Assembly (NCBI RefSeq): GCF_904849725.1
Contig: NC_058519.1
Location: 25,961,267 to 26,025,266 of the forward strand
Direction: 5' to 3'
DNA from: Hordeum vulgare subsp. vulgare
Lineage: Eukaryota; Streptophyta; Magnoliopsida; Poales; Poaceae
DNA length: 64,000 bases
Both the position numbers and the translations under genes were made by a program. How positions within the stretch are numbered: position 1 is the first letter of the stretch; each line of letters begins with the position of its first letter. Below, in pieces: positions 23,645-34,248 of this stretch. Below the pieces are notes generated by a model. That model had not been told where the DNA came from, searched no databases, and saw only the letters and a list, made by a program, of their open reading frames with translations.

Positions 23645-24852
23645 ATTGGCTCCGTGTCGGGTAGCATATGGGCATGCCACTGTTGCTTGGAGGGTAGAAG
23701 AGAGATGTCGAGGAGGAGCCAGCTGCTTGCGGCCCCAAATTCCGCAGGTGTTGCTATTACTCTCGTGGCACAACCTTTGTTGCTTTGTTGGCTCACAAGG
23801 ATGGTGCCAAATTCTGATGTGAGCACCAATGGATGGAGTGCCCCAGCAAGGAGCCATCATTGAGATGGGAAATACTCAGGTCATTCTGGTGTGATTTGTT
23901 GCGATGAACAACGTGTTTCCTCTGTCGTCCCCAACCTGATCAACTACTTGGGGGACTACCTCAGTGGCAGAATTGCGTCCCCCAGGAAGTTTACATCTGC
24001 GCCTGTTGTTCGGTTGTAGTTGAGCGTGGACAGTCATTGGGATCCATGTGAAGGCTGACAGCTATGGTGTACTGGAAGGGCCTGCTGTCGAATGCCTCAA
24101 TGCAGAGCCATACGAGCGGTGAGGTTTGTGAATTACATGGCCCCTGATATGCGGCTTGTGGGGCTATGCATGCTACTTTCAAGAGATGTGGATACTTCCA
24201 CTACAGATCATTTTTGCTCTCACCACCCGTTGGGATGGCCACCGTTTTTACATTGATTGATAGCCATTGCACAGTCAATGGCAAGGTGAACAAGCACACT
24301 CAAGACGAGTCAGTGTGATTCCAAGCTATCTTCGAAACTGCATATCAGTAGACTATGTTGTGATTCATTTTTTCTTAATCTTTATTTATTCTCCTTTTCT
24401 ATAGCCGTGAAGATCAAATTTAGAAAAATGAACCAATTGTGATTTCAATTGGGTACAATGCTTGTGTCTACTATAATTCTATTGCTGAAAAAAAAATGTC
24501 CACGAATATACATGAAGTTTGTTATTCATTGTTTCAACTGTTTTGTAATAGATACTATTCTTGAAGGTACGTAACACCCAATAGATAACCCTGCAGCAGC
24601 CCTCTCTCTAACACATCAGCTATCATGCATCCATTGATTCACATAGTAGATGTGTTAGGGTCACTATATACGTGAATGGAGCTGGATCTTATGGAATTTA
24701 GGATGGTAAATAGTTAATTACCAGTTTACTTTATTCGATACATTGAACTTCTTTTTGGTTTATGTTTATGATGAAAAATGGTTTCTTCACAACTTAGTGT
24801 ATGGTAAAGTAAATTATGTGCCATGCTTAACTGCTTAGTGCTTTATATCTAT
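23645..24852. other. Unassigned sequence, possibly Helitron-carried
   Basis: Ordinary base composition and gene-like texture, but no frame or motif I can name. It lies between the Copia LTR and a Helitron 3' end at 25608, so part of it could be sequence carried by that Helitron, whose 5' end I could not find. Confidence 0.3.
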
Positions 24853-24854
24853 TA

Positions 24855-24993
24855 CTCCCTCCGTTCCTAAATATAAGTCTTTTAAGAAATTTCGCTAGAA
24901 GTCTACATACGAAACAAAATAAATGAATCTATACTCTAAAGTATGTCTATATACATCCATATGTAGTCTATTAGTATTTAGGAACGGAGGGAG
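24855..24993. mobile_element. Stowaway MITE (Thalos/Athos-like)
   Basis: 139 bp with ends CTCCCTCCGTTCCTAAATAT and the complementary ATTTAGGAACGGAGGGAG. Flanked by TA on both sides (24853-24854, 24994-24995). A palindromic MITE common in Triticeae. Confidence 0.93.
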
Positions 24994-24995
24994 TA

Positions 24996-25577
24996 GATCT
25001 GAATGTGTTCCTTAACTGCACCTCTCTCCTCATGTTCTTCTAATTGCAAATTGTTAGTTTCGGTGTTATGTGCCCATTATTGTTAAAATCCGTAGTGTCT
25101 ATATTGCCTGAACATGCAATGTTTATTGAAATTTGAAATGCAGAGATGGGCCGTGGCCTCACGGGTGTATACATGTTGCTCATGCAACCACCGTATACTG
25201 AACGTACATTCTTTGTCCAGTATATCACGAGGGTAAAGTCATATATCCTCACAATGTCATTGAACCTTGACGATGGCTGAAATAACATTCAGTCGGGTTT
25301 ACTTCTTAGATTGCTTTTACTCAGAAGAGGAGAAGAGGTGGTAATGTCGGAGTTGAAGCTCTACTTTCCAACTCACTCGAATACTCCACTATATGTATGC
25401 TCTATTATACAACAATACTTGCTTGCTCATCCTTTCAGTATGAATTTGGGAATCATAGAGCTTCGACCAAGGTGGAGAAACAACTGATCGTGTCCGCGTA
25501 TCACCAAGACATCCGTTAGCACATATAGTTGTGCATAATGTGTCACATTGTGCTTGCACGTAACGTCAATTATTTTT
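24996..25577. other. Unassigned sequence before Helitron terminus
   Basis: No recognised gene. A short plus-strand frame from ATG 25146 (MGRGLTGVYMLLMQPPYTE...) ends at a TGA after 44 codons and follows a GCAG acceptor-like site. It may be a captured exon fragment, but I do not recognise it. Confidence 0.3.
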
Positions 25578-25608
25578 TTCCGTTGCAACGCACGGGCATT
25601 TTTGCTAG
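25578..25608 (+). mobile_element. Helitron 3' terminus
   Basis: CCGTTGCAACGCACGG forms a short GC hairpin 12 bases before CTAG (25605-25608), followed by T. Helitron 3' ends carry a hairpin about 10-12 bp before CTRR and insert between A and T; the CGTTGCAACGCACGGGCA sequence is a common cereal Helitron end. The matching 5' TC terminus was not identified, so the extent of the element is unknown. It ends 118 bp from the stop of the TPD1-like gene. Confidence 0.65.
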
Positions 25609-25725
25609 TAATAGCTATAGAATCAAATCATGCAAATACCTAATATTTTTGTCCGATGATATATATCGCCCATCCTTGCATGGTAGTACTAATAAGAAGG
25701 TAGCCGGCCCGTGCATACGGTACGA

Positions 25726-26416
25726 CTAGTCGGAGGTGTCGGCGGCCGGGTGGACGCAGCTGGCCTTGGCGACGGAGAGCTTGTAGGCGAAGGAATTGGC
25801 GTACTCGAAGGAGATGGTGTCGTCGGCCAAGAGCGGCTTGCCGTCGTTGACGAGGCAGTCGTCGGGCGCCACCCGCCGGAACTTGGTCGGCTCGACGAGG
25901 GTGACGGAGCTGAACCAGCCGCAGCGCACGTGGATGCCAGAGATGGCGCAGTCGGCGCGGCGCCCGGCGCCGGAGCAGCGGTTGATTATGTCCACCGTGT
26001 AGGACGGGATCCCGCTGGGCAGCGTCGTCCCCGGGCCCTGCTCGATGGCGATGTCGGCCGCGCCGGCGCAGCCGAGGCTCACCCGGTGCGGCACGTCGGC
26101 GCCCACGGCTGCATGCACAAAAGAGACAAGATTGAGCGAGGCAGGCATAATTAAGTTTCTCCGGTTGTTTTGGGATGGAGAAAAAACTCGCAAGAACAAG
26201 ACGCGGATTCTTTTCTTCACCTGCAGAAATCCGACGGGGCCGGAAAACACCGTACGTTAGCTTTAGAGTTGGCGTACAGACAGATTACAAGGAAGAATTG
26301 AGAGACGGGCTGCTACCTGCGTCGGCGACGGAGGCGGAGGCGGATGCGAGGGAGACGGAGCCGACTGCGGCGAGCAGTACGACAAGAGCCCACGCCGGCG
26401 AGAAAGACGCCGTCAT
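25726..26416 (-). CDS. TPD1-like secreted cysteine-rich protein
   Basis: Two exons on the minus strand, 26416-26317 and 26108-25726, with a 208-bp GT-AG intron; 483 nt, 160 residues. Residues 1 to about 27 form a signal peptide (MTASFSPAWALVVLLAAVGS...). The mature part has the TPD1 family hallmarks: LPSGIPSYTVDIINRC, ISGIHVRCGWFSS, FRRVAPDDCLVNDGKPL and ISFEYANSFAYKLSV, with six cysteines. TAPETUM DETERMINANT1 and its rice homologue TDL1A/MIL2 are ligands of the LRR receptor kinases EMS1/MSP1, which fix tapetal cell fate in anthers. This copy is short and lacks a long basic pro-region. No frame damage is seen. An exon-1 relic of a sister gene lies at 14831-14930. TPD1-like genes are multi-copy, so its exact role and expression are uncertain. 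Confidence 0.88.
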
Positions 26417-26488
26417 CTCGATGACACACCCTGTTTACCATGAACAGAGAAGAAAAGCACGAGATCTCTGTTAGTAGAATGTAATCGC

Positions 26489-26497
26489 GTATATATT
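26489..26497 (-). promoter_or_regulatory. TATA-like box of TPD1-like gene
   Basis: AATATATAC on the minus strand, 73-81 bp upstream of the start codon. It would place transcription start near 26460 and give a 5' leader of about 45 nt. Confidence 0.5.
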
Positions 26498-26812
26498 GGT
26501 GGAGAATGTGCTTAAACATGGAAACCAAGCAAGCTTTTTTAGGTAAAATGGTTTTGGTTTTGCATGGAAAGTTGTGATTTTTTTTTAAAAAATGAGATTT
26601 TTTTCTATATCCATGATTTCCCCAAAATCGATGAACTTTCTTCAAATTAATTTGCAAACCTTTTCAAACTCGTGAATCTTTTTCAACACTGTAATTTTTT
26701 CAGTTTCGTGACTTTATTTTTGAAAATCCATGAAAAAATAAAGCGGTTTCACTTTTTTTTTTTGAAAAAGTCAACAATCAACCGGTCAACCGAACATGCT
26801 ATCTGCGATGCG
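26498..26812. other. Upstream region of TPD1-like gene
   Basis: AT-rich with several A or T runs (26580, 26690, 26755). No gene. Bounded by the Mutator MITE 400 bp from the start codon. Confidence 0.5.
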
Positions 26813-26821
26813 TATTGTAAA

Positions 26822-27417
26822 GGGCAATGCTCTGCGCCGGCACGCCGGCCGAATCGTTCGGCCGGTCGCGCGCGGGCCGTCCGATCCGCCAGCTGTACGC
26901 AGGCCGCGCCGTTAGATCTCCGTGCAGCAATTTTTTTCGATGCAACAAATTTTGTCTACGATGCAGCAATTTCAACAACGGTTGCAACAAAAAAAGTTGT
27001 AGCTAACGTGATCGTAGCAAAAAAACGAAGTTAATAGTGCGTGGTAGCAAAAAGTCAAACGCCGGTTGTAGCAAATATCTACGTAAACGTGTATGCAACT
27101 TTTGTAGTGAACAATTGCAGCAAAAAATGACGCCGGTTGTAGCAAAAATTAACACGGTTGTAGGAAAAAAATTCCAACGAACTCGAGTTACAACCAAACG
27201 TGGATGCAACTTTTTTAATGAAAAATGTTACAAATTTAACCGCGTTTGTAGCAAATCTGCACTAAAAAAATGTTGCATGTGTGGACCAATGTATCAAATT
27301 TGTACATGGTTGCAGCAAATCTGCACTAAAACAATGTTGCATGGCTGCTGCCAGGCGCGCGAGCCGTGAGTGACCGGCCGAACTGTTCGGCCGACGCTCC
27401 GGCTGTAAGCATTTACC
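26822..27417. mobile_element. Mutator-type MITE with perfect 9-bp target duplication
   Basis: 596 bp flanked by TATTGTAAA on both sides (26813-26821 and 27418-27426). The ends are imperfect inverted repeats of about 50 bp: GGGCAATGCTCTGCGCCGG against GGTAAATGCTTACAGCCGG, each running into a GGCCGAA..TTCGGCC palindrome. A 9-bp duplication with long TIRs defines the Mutator superfamily. The interior has no gene; it is built from degenerate GTTGCAGCAAAAA / GGTTGTAGCAAAA repeats. It lies about 400 bp upstream of the TPD1-like gene. Confidence 0.9.
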
Positions 27418-27426
27418 TATTGTAAA

Positions 27427-27686
27427 AGACAGTCGAAATATACATATAGCGCCCTTAAAATATTGAAACCAGATGTTGTAACTGTCTGAAAAAAATCTTG
27501 CACAAGTAATCATGCATTCAGGGCAGCCCACATCCATCAGCTGCCCAGGCAACAATGATAGGACATGAAAAAGAAGCAAGATATATGATAAGGAAAAGTA
27601 AATATAGGAAGAAGAGAAAAGAAAAACAAACCTAAAAAAGGACAAAGAGGCAACCAAAAGAGAAAAGCTCCAATGAAACTAAAAGA
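27427..27686. other. Non-coding spacer
   Basis: A/G-rich on the plus strand near 27560-27660. Nothing recognised. Confidence 0.4.
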
Positions 27687-27688
27687 TA

Positions 27689-28018
27689 CTCCCACCATTT
27701 CTTTATGTAAGATGTATTATTTTTGTCACAATGACTAAGATATATAATTATACACATGTTAGGATAAAATTAACCTTGCCTCAATCATTAATTTGTGACA
27801 ACTAAATCATTTAGGCTAGGAAAAAACAAGAGATACATGCAATCAGTAAGTACATACTTTCCTTTTTCTCTTTACAAGAACATATGCAATCAGGGGAGAG
27901 ATATTTTCCTTTTCTGAAGGGCTAATTATGGAATTACAAGGAATTAATAGAAATACACCTTACATTATAGAATTTTATCAAAAAAACAAATACACCTTAT
28001 ACAAAGAAACAGAGGGAG
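27689..28018. mobile_element. Mariner/Stowaway-type MITE, 330 bp
   Basis: Ends CTCCCACCATTTCTTTATGT and ACAAAGAAACAGAGGGAG, flanked by TA (27687-27688, 28019-28020). The interior aligns in reverse with the element at 48123-48458. Confidence 0.85.
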
Positions 28019-28020
28019 TA

Positions 28021-28262
28021 CATAACTAGGCTGCACACAATAAAGAATCCAAATGCACACATCCAAACCGGGACGAGACCACCCGTCTACACGACGAACC
28101 CCGAGGTTCTCCCTCCCAGCAATCCTCTTACCCTCCACCCAACTCATGGGTATCACCTTGTACTGTGGTTCCTCATAAACTCTAACATATGAAACCTCTA
28201 GCACCAATATAGTAGATGCAGTCACCAAGGCGAGAAACATCTCCACATAAGTATTTATTGAT
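28021..28262. other. Short unassigned segment
   Basis: A minus-strand frame (ATG at 28246, running into the MITE) starts MEMFLALVTASTILVLEV and looks like a hydrophobic N-terminus, but it has no recognisable family and its end is MITE sequence. Confidence 0.25.
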
Positions 28263-28267
28263 TAGAA

Positions 28268-28830
28268 TTTCTTTTTGAGACAAACTCACAAAACTTTATT
28301 AATCTGTCACAATGTTTACATGGGTGAAGAGAAGATCGCCGGGTTAGCCTAACCACACATGGCGCCTAACCCCCGACGAAAGACTATGTTTTGCAAGATT
28401 GCCAGCCTCCCCATTCGAGCTTCTAAATTCATGTCTAAAAAAAGTTGGAAGTAAAATGTAAAGAACTAGCTCTAATTTCTGTGATGACAGCTCCATAACT
28501 AGTTGAACTTCCTGACTTGATATCCTCTACGACCGTCCCGCAGTCCGAGGCGGCCATGATATGGTGAGTATAAAGATCTTATGCCTGAGCTAGACCCTTT
28601 CTAATGGCTACTAGAGCCTCAAGTGTTGGAGGGTCATCCACATGTGGGAAAAACAGTGTAGATGCGCCCATGAAATTCCCTCCCTGGTCTCTACAAATTG
28701 CACCAACCGACCTGTAAGCTCCATGCGTTGATATTGTTGCATCCACATTGACTTCCACATAGTTTTCCTCCGAAGGGATCCACTGGTTCGCTCTTGGTGC
28801 TTGGACTGTCGTAGCAGATGTTGTATGTTT
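28268..28830 (-). pseudogene. LINE 3' end with RNase H-like domain relic
   Basis: Minus-strand translation near 28760-28560 reads YVEVNVDATISTHGAYRSVG, then AICRDQGG, LEALVAIRKGLAQA, stop, then AASDCGTVVEDI. This is the Asp-Glu-Asp pattern of the RVT_3 RNase H-like domain found at the end of plant LINE ORF2. It is broken by an in-frame TAA near 28582 and further stops. The downstream part (to 28268) looks like a LINE 3' UTR ending AATAAAG..TTTTGTGAG. RVT_3 also occurs in host pseudogenes; the 3' structure favours a LINE. Confidence 0.7.
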
Positions 28831-28883
28831 CTGAAGAAACTAAATGTCTGACAGAACAGACAAACAAAACCATGGATGGTTAA

Positions 28884-29335
28884 GGGCGCGTTTGGTTGCC
28901 TAGAATGAATAATAGCTGCATTTCATTCTCATCTCGAGCCAGCCAGTTTGAGCAAAAACAGGCAACAAACCAACATTTGCATGTTGTTTGGTTGCCTACA
29001 TTGCATCAAAGGTCACTTTAGGGCCGGATGTTTGGTTGCCCGTATTTGTGCTTAAGGGGTGAGCAGATGCAAACCACAAGTGTTTGGCTGCATACATGTT
29101 TATGTTCTGCTCACCTCACTCAAATGTGGTGGCCTTACCACCACATTATGCACAATAGCAAGCAAACCACTAACAGTGGCTATACAAGTAAGTTAACAAT
29201 ATCAAACAATAGAAAACAAGGAGGTAAACAACAGATAAACCATGCTAACTAACTAGCATGTATAGTGCTAACAAAAGTTAGTTTTAAGACAACAAGGGCA
29301 TCCGATGCCCCTTGCTTCAACACAGGGTGTTGAAC
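28884..29335. mobile_element. Left end of a Harbinger-like element, interrupted by LARD C
   Basis: Begins GGGCGCGTTTGGTTGCC after TAA (28881-28883). TGTTTGGTTGCC recurs at about 28984 and 29030 as subterminal repeats. It ends where LARD C inserted. The right terminus was not found after 41512, so the element may be a gene-carrying or truncated one. Confidence 0.5.
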
Positions 29336-29838
29336 TGTGACAGCCCGATGCCGACGTTCCAGAAGATTCCCCTCTCTTTTCGTTTTCGTCGTGTGTCTAT
29401 TTTCTTTTGTCGCATCATCATCGCATCATGCGCATCATCTTAACGGTTCTCGTCGTTGTTCGATCCGAGCCTGACCACACTCGCACGAGCCCGCGGCATC
29501 GTCGTAACCCTGTTTTAAAAGTGTGCGTAAAACTTTGTCTGATCGGGTTGAGATTTCACGTGCGGTATTATTTTAATATAGCCAGGCCGCCTGTCAAATT
29601 TCGTCGCGATCGGAGTCCGTCTGGTACCCGAACGGTCGAACGTAGCGGCACCGTAGTCGGTCTACCGTCGGACGTCTGTCGATGTTTTTAAATCGTTGCC
29701 GCGCCGCCCGTTCTCCCTCTCGTCTCCGGTTATCCCCACTACACGGCCACTTATCCGATCCCGCGTTCGGAATCGTCCGAATCCGACCGCACGGTTGGAT
29801 CCGGAACGAAATTCCGGTTAACCTAGCCCCCCATTTGT

Positions 29839-29850
29839 CTATATATAGAC
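29839..29850 (+). promoter_or_regulatory. TATA box of LARD C 5' LTR
   Basis: TCTATATATAGA followed by CCCCCTTC about 30 bp before AACCCTAG, where the GC-rich leader starts. It is repeated in the 3' LTR at 38105-38116. Likely core promoter of the element. Confidence 0.75.
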
Positions 29851-32457
29851 CCCCTTCAATTATTTAGACAACAAACCCTAGTTGCCTCGATTTCCGTGCC
29901 CCCCCAACCAGCCGCCACCACCTTGTCGTGCCTGTCTCCCACCTCCCGCAGCCCGCAGCAGCCCAGATCGGGGCCCGCCTAGGCCCTCCCGGACCCGGAT
30001 GCCCCGTCGCCCGATCTGCCCAAGCTGCTCGAGGGGAGAAACCCCGAGCCAGTTCTCGCCCGCGTCTGCTCCCGCCGGCGCCCCAGCACCGGATCGAGTC
30101 GCAGCCCCGGCACTGGACCCCGGGCTGTAACCTCGCCAGCCTGCTCCCGCCGCCAACCTTCTGCCGCCTCCCCTGTCAGCCCGCAGGAATGCCGCGCCAT
30201 GGGCCTCCTCCTCCCGTGCTCGCCACCCCCAACGGTCTCGGACGCTCGGATCCGGTGGTTCCCGACCGGATCCAGCCTCCCATGCGCCCCGCCGTCGGTT
30301 CCAATGGCCGCCGCCGCCATTCCCGCAACCTCCCTCCAAGCTCCCGTCGGGAGGAGGACGACGAACGGGAGAACGAGGCGCTCGCTCCCTGCTCCTGTCA
30401 CCCCGTCCTAGGCCGGCCTCCCGACCACGGCCTGCCCCAGCGCCGCCCTGGCCCAGGCGCGCCGCAGCAGCCCACCAGCGCCCAGCTGGGCCCTGCGCCA
30501 GCAGGCCCAGGAGGCCACCGCAGCCGCCCCCACCAGCAGCTGGCCTCGACCCGCCTCGCCTCCACCGCGCCAGGCCCAGCTTCCCCTCCAGCCGGCCCAA
30601 GGCCGTGGTAAGCGTTGCTCTCCCCTATCTTCTGCCCGAGGCGTTGCATAGCTATTTAGCGCCTGCTCTGTTTGGCCCAGCAGTAGTTAGGTTTCGACCC
30701 ATATAGATTTTAGGATTTTCCGGAGATTAAATCAGTTTCACGAATATTTAGTTTTTCTCAAACGTTCGTAGATTTTAATCCGTATGTCGGATTGGAGCGA
30801 GTTGTATATGGTTCTCGTGTAATTTCTCGCATAGAATACATTTTCGCAACTTGCATATTTGTTTGACACCGTTTAGCATGCCGAATGCATAGTTTTACGT
30901 GCTGTTCCAATAGGATACGTCCCGTATTTATTTTTCTTGCGGTCCGGATTGCTCGAGTGCCTTAGGTAAAATGCCCTTGTTTTAGGGACCATTTTTCCAT
31001 GCTTTTTAGAGCTGTCATTTGTGTTTTTGCGTGTAGGGAATTGCCTCTAGTTTAGTTTCCCGTATATTGGTTATTTTCCCGCATTAATTTGTGGCTTTAT
31101 TTTGTGTTGCAACCCCATATATTTTACATGTTTCCGGGGTAGAAAAATCCCATGGATTTTTCTGTGCAATTAGTTTTAGCTTTTGAGTAAGTTAGTTCGC
31201 GCGATATTTTGCCGTAATGCCCTTTTGTTTAATTCGTAGGATTTATTCTGTGCGTCGTTTGACGGAGTTGTCAACTAGAAGTTGTTCTTGGGTGTTTTGT
31301 CTAGCTCCTGGTATTTTTGGTTGCAATAGAAATGCATGTTTAGGTGTGTGTTGCTTGCTCTCAAATTGCTAGAAATAGTGCTGATTTGGAGGAGCTGAAA
31401 TATTTTTAAGTCTGGAATCTGTTATATTTTGTTGCTGTCTTGTCTTGCTTGCATCTTGTGATCTGTAGCTCTTTTGAGGTTGGTCCAATGGAGTTAGTTG
31501 TAGCCCTTATATTTCTCTAGCATGCTGTAAATTTTCATGCCATTTGGAGTCCTGTAGCTATAGGTTTTGCTGCTGTCAATATTGCTTTAGATCGAAAACT
31601 GCACTTTCATGAGGTGTAATTTTCACTAAGTCTGAAATAGTGTGTGAGATGCCATTTTATGTCTTCTTTTCCTAGTGCTCCTTGCTGCCACGCTAGTTGT
31701 TGTTAGTTGTTTGTAGTAGTGCTTCTTGCCATCTTTCGTGTCATGTCTTGCTTGAGTTTATCGGAGTTGTGTAGCCGTAGTTGTGGGGCGTAGAAGATGC
31801 TATGTGGCTGATTTTGGTAGATTGTAGTCAATTCTTGTTTTGCTCGTAGTTTTTTGAACCGTAGCTCCGTTTTGATCGTGTCTTACATGAAACTTGCTTA
31901 GAATCTCGTGTAGTTTCATTTTCTTTTGCTGGTTGCATGTTTGAAGTGCTCGTAGCCGCCGTTGCATACATTTTGCATTCATGCCATCATATCTTGCGGT
32001 GCTTGTATCTTTTGAACTGTAGCTCCGTTGGAGATGTTCTTTATGTGTAGATTGCTTGAAATAACGCGTAAAATCATGTGAACCTATTTGTTTTTCTGTT
32101 TAACAACTAATTAAATGTGTTAGTTCAGATCTGGACAGAATTGTAAATTCACATGTGAGGTCGTCTCGGAGATGCTATATTTCATTTCCGACCTCATTTA
32201 AAATGCCTAGATAGGTAGATTAATTGCGCTTCACCTCTTTCCATGTTTAACCACATTTAATATTGCCATGTATCTAATCGGGATAGAACTAAATAATTAA
32301 ACGTGAAGTTTCGTCAATATGCAACTTGTTGCATATTGAACTTCACTTAATGTGTATTGTCTGTTTGCGTGAATTGTCATGCCGTGACTTGCATGCATTC
32401 AGCTGCTCATGCATCATTTGTGTTGTGCATCGTGTGGTGAATATCGTGCGTTGATGC

Positions 32458-32730
32458 TTGTTTCCGGTTTCCTCCGTCTCGATAGAGTTCCGCAAGCGTG
32501 CCGGATGTGAGGACCGTTCGACTACATCGGTTCGTCTGCTTCACGGAGGCGTTCTTCTTCCAAGCGGGATCTCAGGCAAGATGATCATTTCCCCAGATAC
32601 CATTAATATCATTGCCATGCTAGTTTTACCGTTTCTATCGATTATGTCTCGTTGCCTACCACATGTTAAATATCAGCCCCTCAACAATGCCATGTTAACC
32701 TTCAACCTGTTCGGCCTAGCAAACCACTGA
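32458..32730 (+). CDS. Small hydrophobic ORF inside LARD LTR (copy 4)
   Basis: 90 codons. It begins upstream of the other copies because of a one-base difference near 32500. The shared part runs from RSTTSVRLLHGG through TINIIAMLVLPFLSIM to LNNAM. Unknown function. Confidence 0.25.
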   Translation: MFPVSSVSIEFRKRAGCEDRSTTSVRLLHGGVLLPSGISGKMIISPDTINIIAMLVLPFLSIMSRCLPHVKYQPLNNAMLTFNLFGLANH

Positions 32731-34248
32731 TTGGCTATGTTACCGCTTGCTTAACCCTGTGTTAGCGTTGCTAGTTGCAGGTGTAGATGCTTCCATGCGA
32801 AAGCATGGGTTCCTTGTTATATCACCATATTATATGTTATTTAATTTAATGCACCTATATACTTGGTAAAAGGTGGAAGGCTCGGCCTTTCTAGCCTAGT
32901 GTTTTGTTCCACCTTTGCCCCCTTAGTTTCGGCTACCGGTGTTATGTTCCATAAATGAGCGTTCCTAACACGATCGTGGTTGTTATGGGGACCCCCTTGA
33001 TAATTCGTTTTAGATTAAAGCTGGTCTGGCAAGGCCCAACTTTGGTACTACATTTGCCTAATAACCTAATAATAATGCATAGGGACCCGCCGGCACCCGC
33101 GGACTATTTTAATCAACCCCCGGGCCAGTGCTCCTCATGAGTGTTGGTCCCACCTGAGCGATGTCCGGCGCCCCTCTGGTCACCCGGAGGTTTAGCGATC
33201 CCGACGTCTAGCTCATCCGCCGTGTCGTGAGAACGAGGTACGCGACTCCTATCGGGATCGTCGACACGTCGGGCGGCCTTGCTGGATTAGTTTTACCTTT
33301 GACGAAATATCTTGTGCATCGGGATTCCGGTGATGCTTTGGTTAATCTCAGAGTTGAGGTTTTTCACTAGGGAATCCGACGAGATCGCGAGCTTCGTGAT
33401 TGAGGATTTCTATGCGGCTTGTGGTAATTTGTGATGGACTAGTTGGAGCACCCCTGTGGGGTTAAATCTTTCGGAAAGTCGTCCCCGCGGTTATGTGGCA
33501 ACGTGGAAGCTTTGTTTAACACTGGTTCTAGATAACTTGAAGTTAACTTAATTAAAATATGCCAACTGTGTGCGTAACCGTGACTGTCTCTTTCGTGAGT
33601 TCCTTCTCCGAACGAGGACACGGTGGGGTTATGTCTGACGTAGGTAGGTGTTTAGGATCATTCATTTGATCATCTGTAGTTCACGTCCGCTATGCGTAGA
33701 TCTTCCCCCTCTTATTTCTTGTACTCGTAAGTTTAGCCACCAAATATATGCTTAGTCGCTGCTGCAACCTCACCACTTAACCATACCTCACCCATTAAGC
33801 CTTGCTAGTCTTGATACCTTTGGAAATGAGATTGTTGAGTCCCCTGTGGCTCACAGATTACTACAACATCAGTTGCAGGTACAGGTAAAGGTTACTTGAC
33901 GCGAGCGCGTTGATTGTTCATTTGGAGTTGCTTCTTCTTCTTCTTCATCGATCTAGGATGGGTTCCAGGCCGGCAGCCTGGGATAGCAAGGATGGACGTC
34001 GTTCTTATTTTTCTCGTTTGTTTTCGTTCGTAGTCGGACCCTGTTCGTACTCTTGTTGATTATGTAATGTACTAATGTGACTTTGATGTAGCTTGTGGCG
34101 AGTGTAAGCCAACTCTGTATATATATCTTTTCTTTTCAGTACATGTACTTGTAACGATATCCATTCTTGCGACACGACGAGATGCGCTTCTATCCCTGAT
34201 GAGGTCTTCGTGCCAAATTGAGGATAGGGTCGCATCTTGGGCGTGACA

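Larger units (their letters stand above)
29336..34248 (+). repeat. LARD C 5' LTR (4913 bp)
   Basis: TGTGACAGCCC to GGGCGTGACA. U3 is about 500 bp, then a strong TATA box. A 730-bp GC-rich leader (29880-30610) follows, then AT-rich sequence with repeated TGTAGCTCCGTTGGAG-like phrases, the conserved small frame at 32458-32730, and the terminal hairpin at 34182-34239. Confidence 0.9.

Noticed and set aside
22689..23649. Target duplication around the Copia solo LTR
   Set aside because: Flanking pentamers TGGAT and ATTGG do not match in direct orientation.
23348..23863. 171-codon frame with hydrophobic middle, looking like a membrane protein
   Set aside because: It runs across the end of a Copia LTR into unrelated sequence, so it is a composite chance frame.
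25711..26154. 147-codon plus-strand frame
   Set aside because: Antisense shadow of the TPD1-like exon 2 in GC-rich sequence.
29878..30611. Overlapping 227-240-codon open frames on both strands
   Set aside because: They lie in the GC-rich leader of the LARD C 5' LTR, are rich in Pro, Ala, Gly and Arg without domains, and are repeated in the 3' LTR. GC-rich sequence lacks stop codons by composition.
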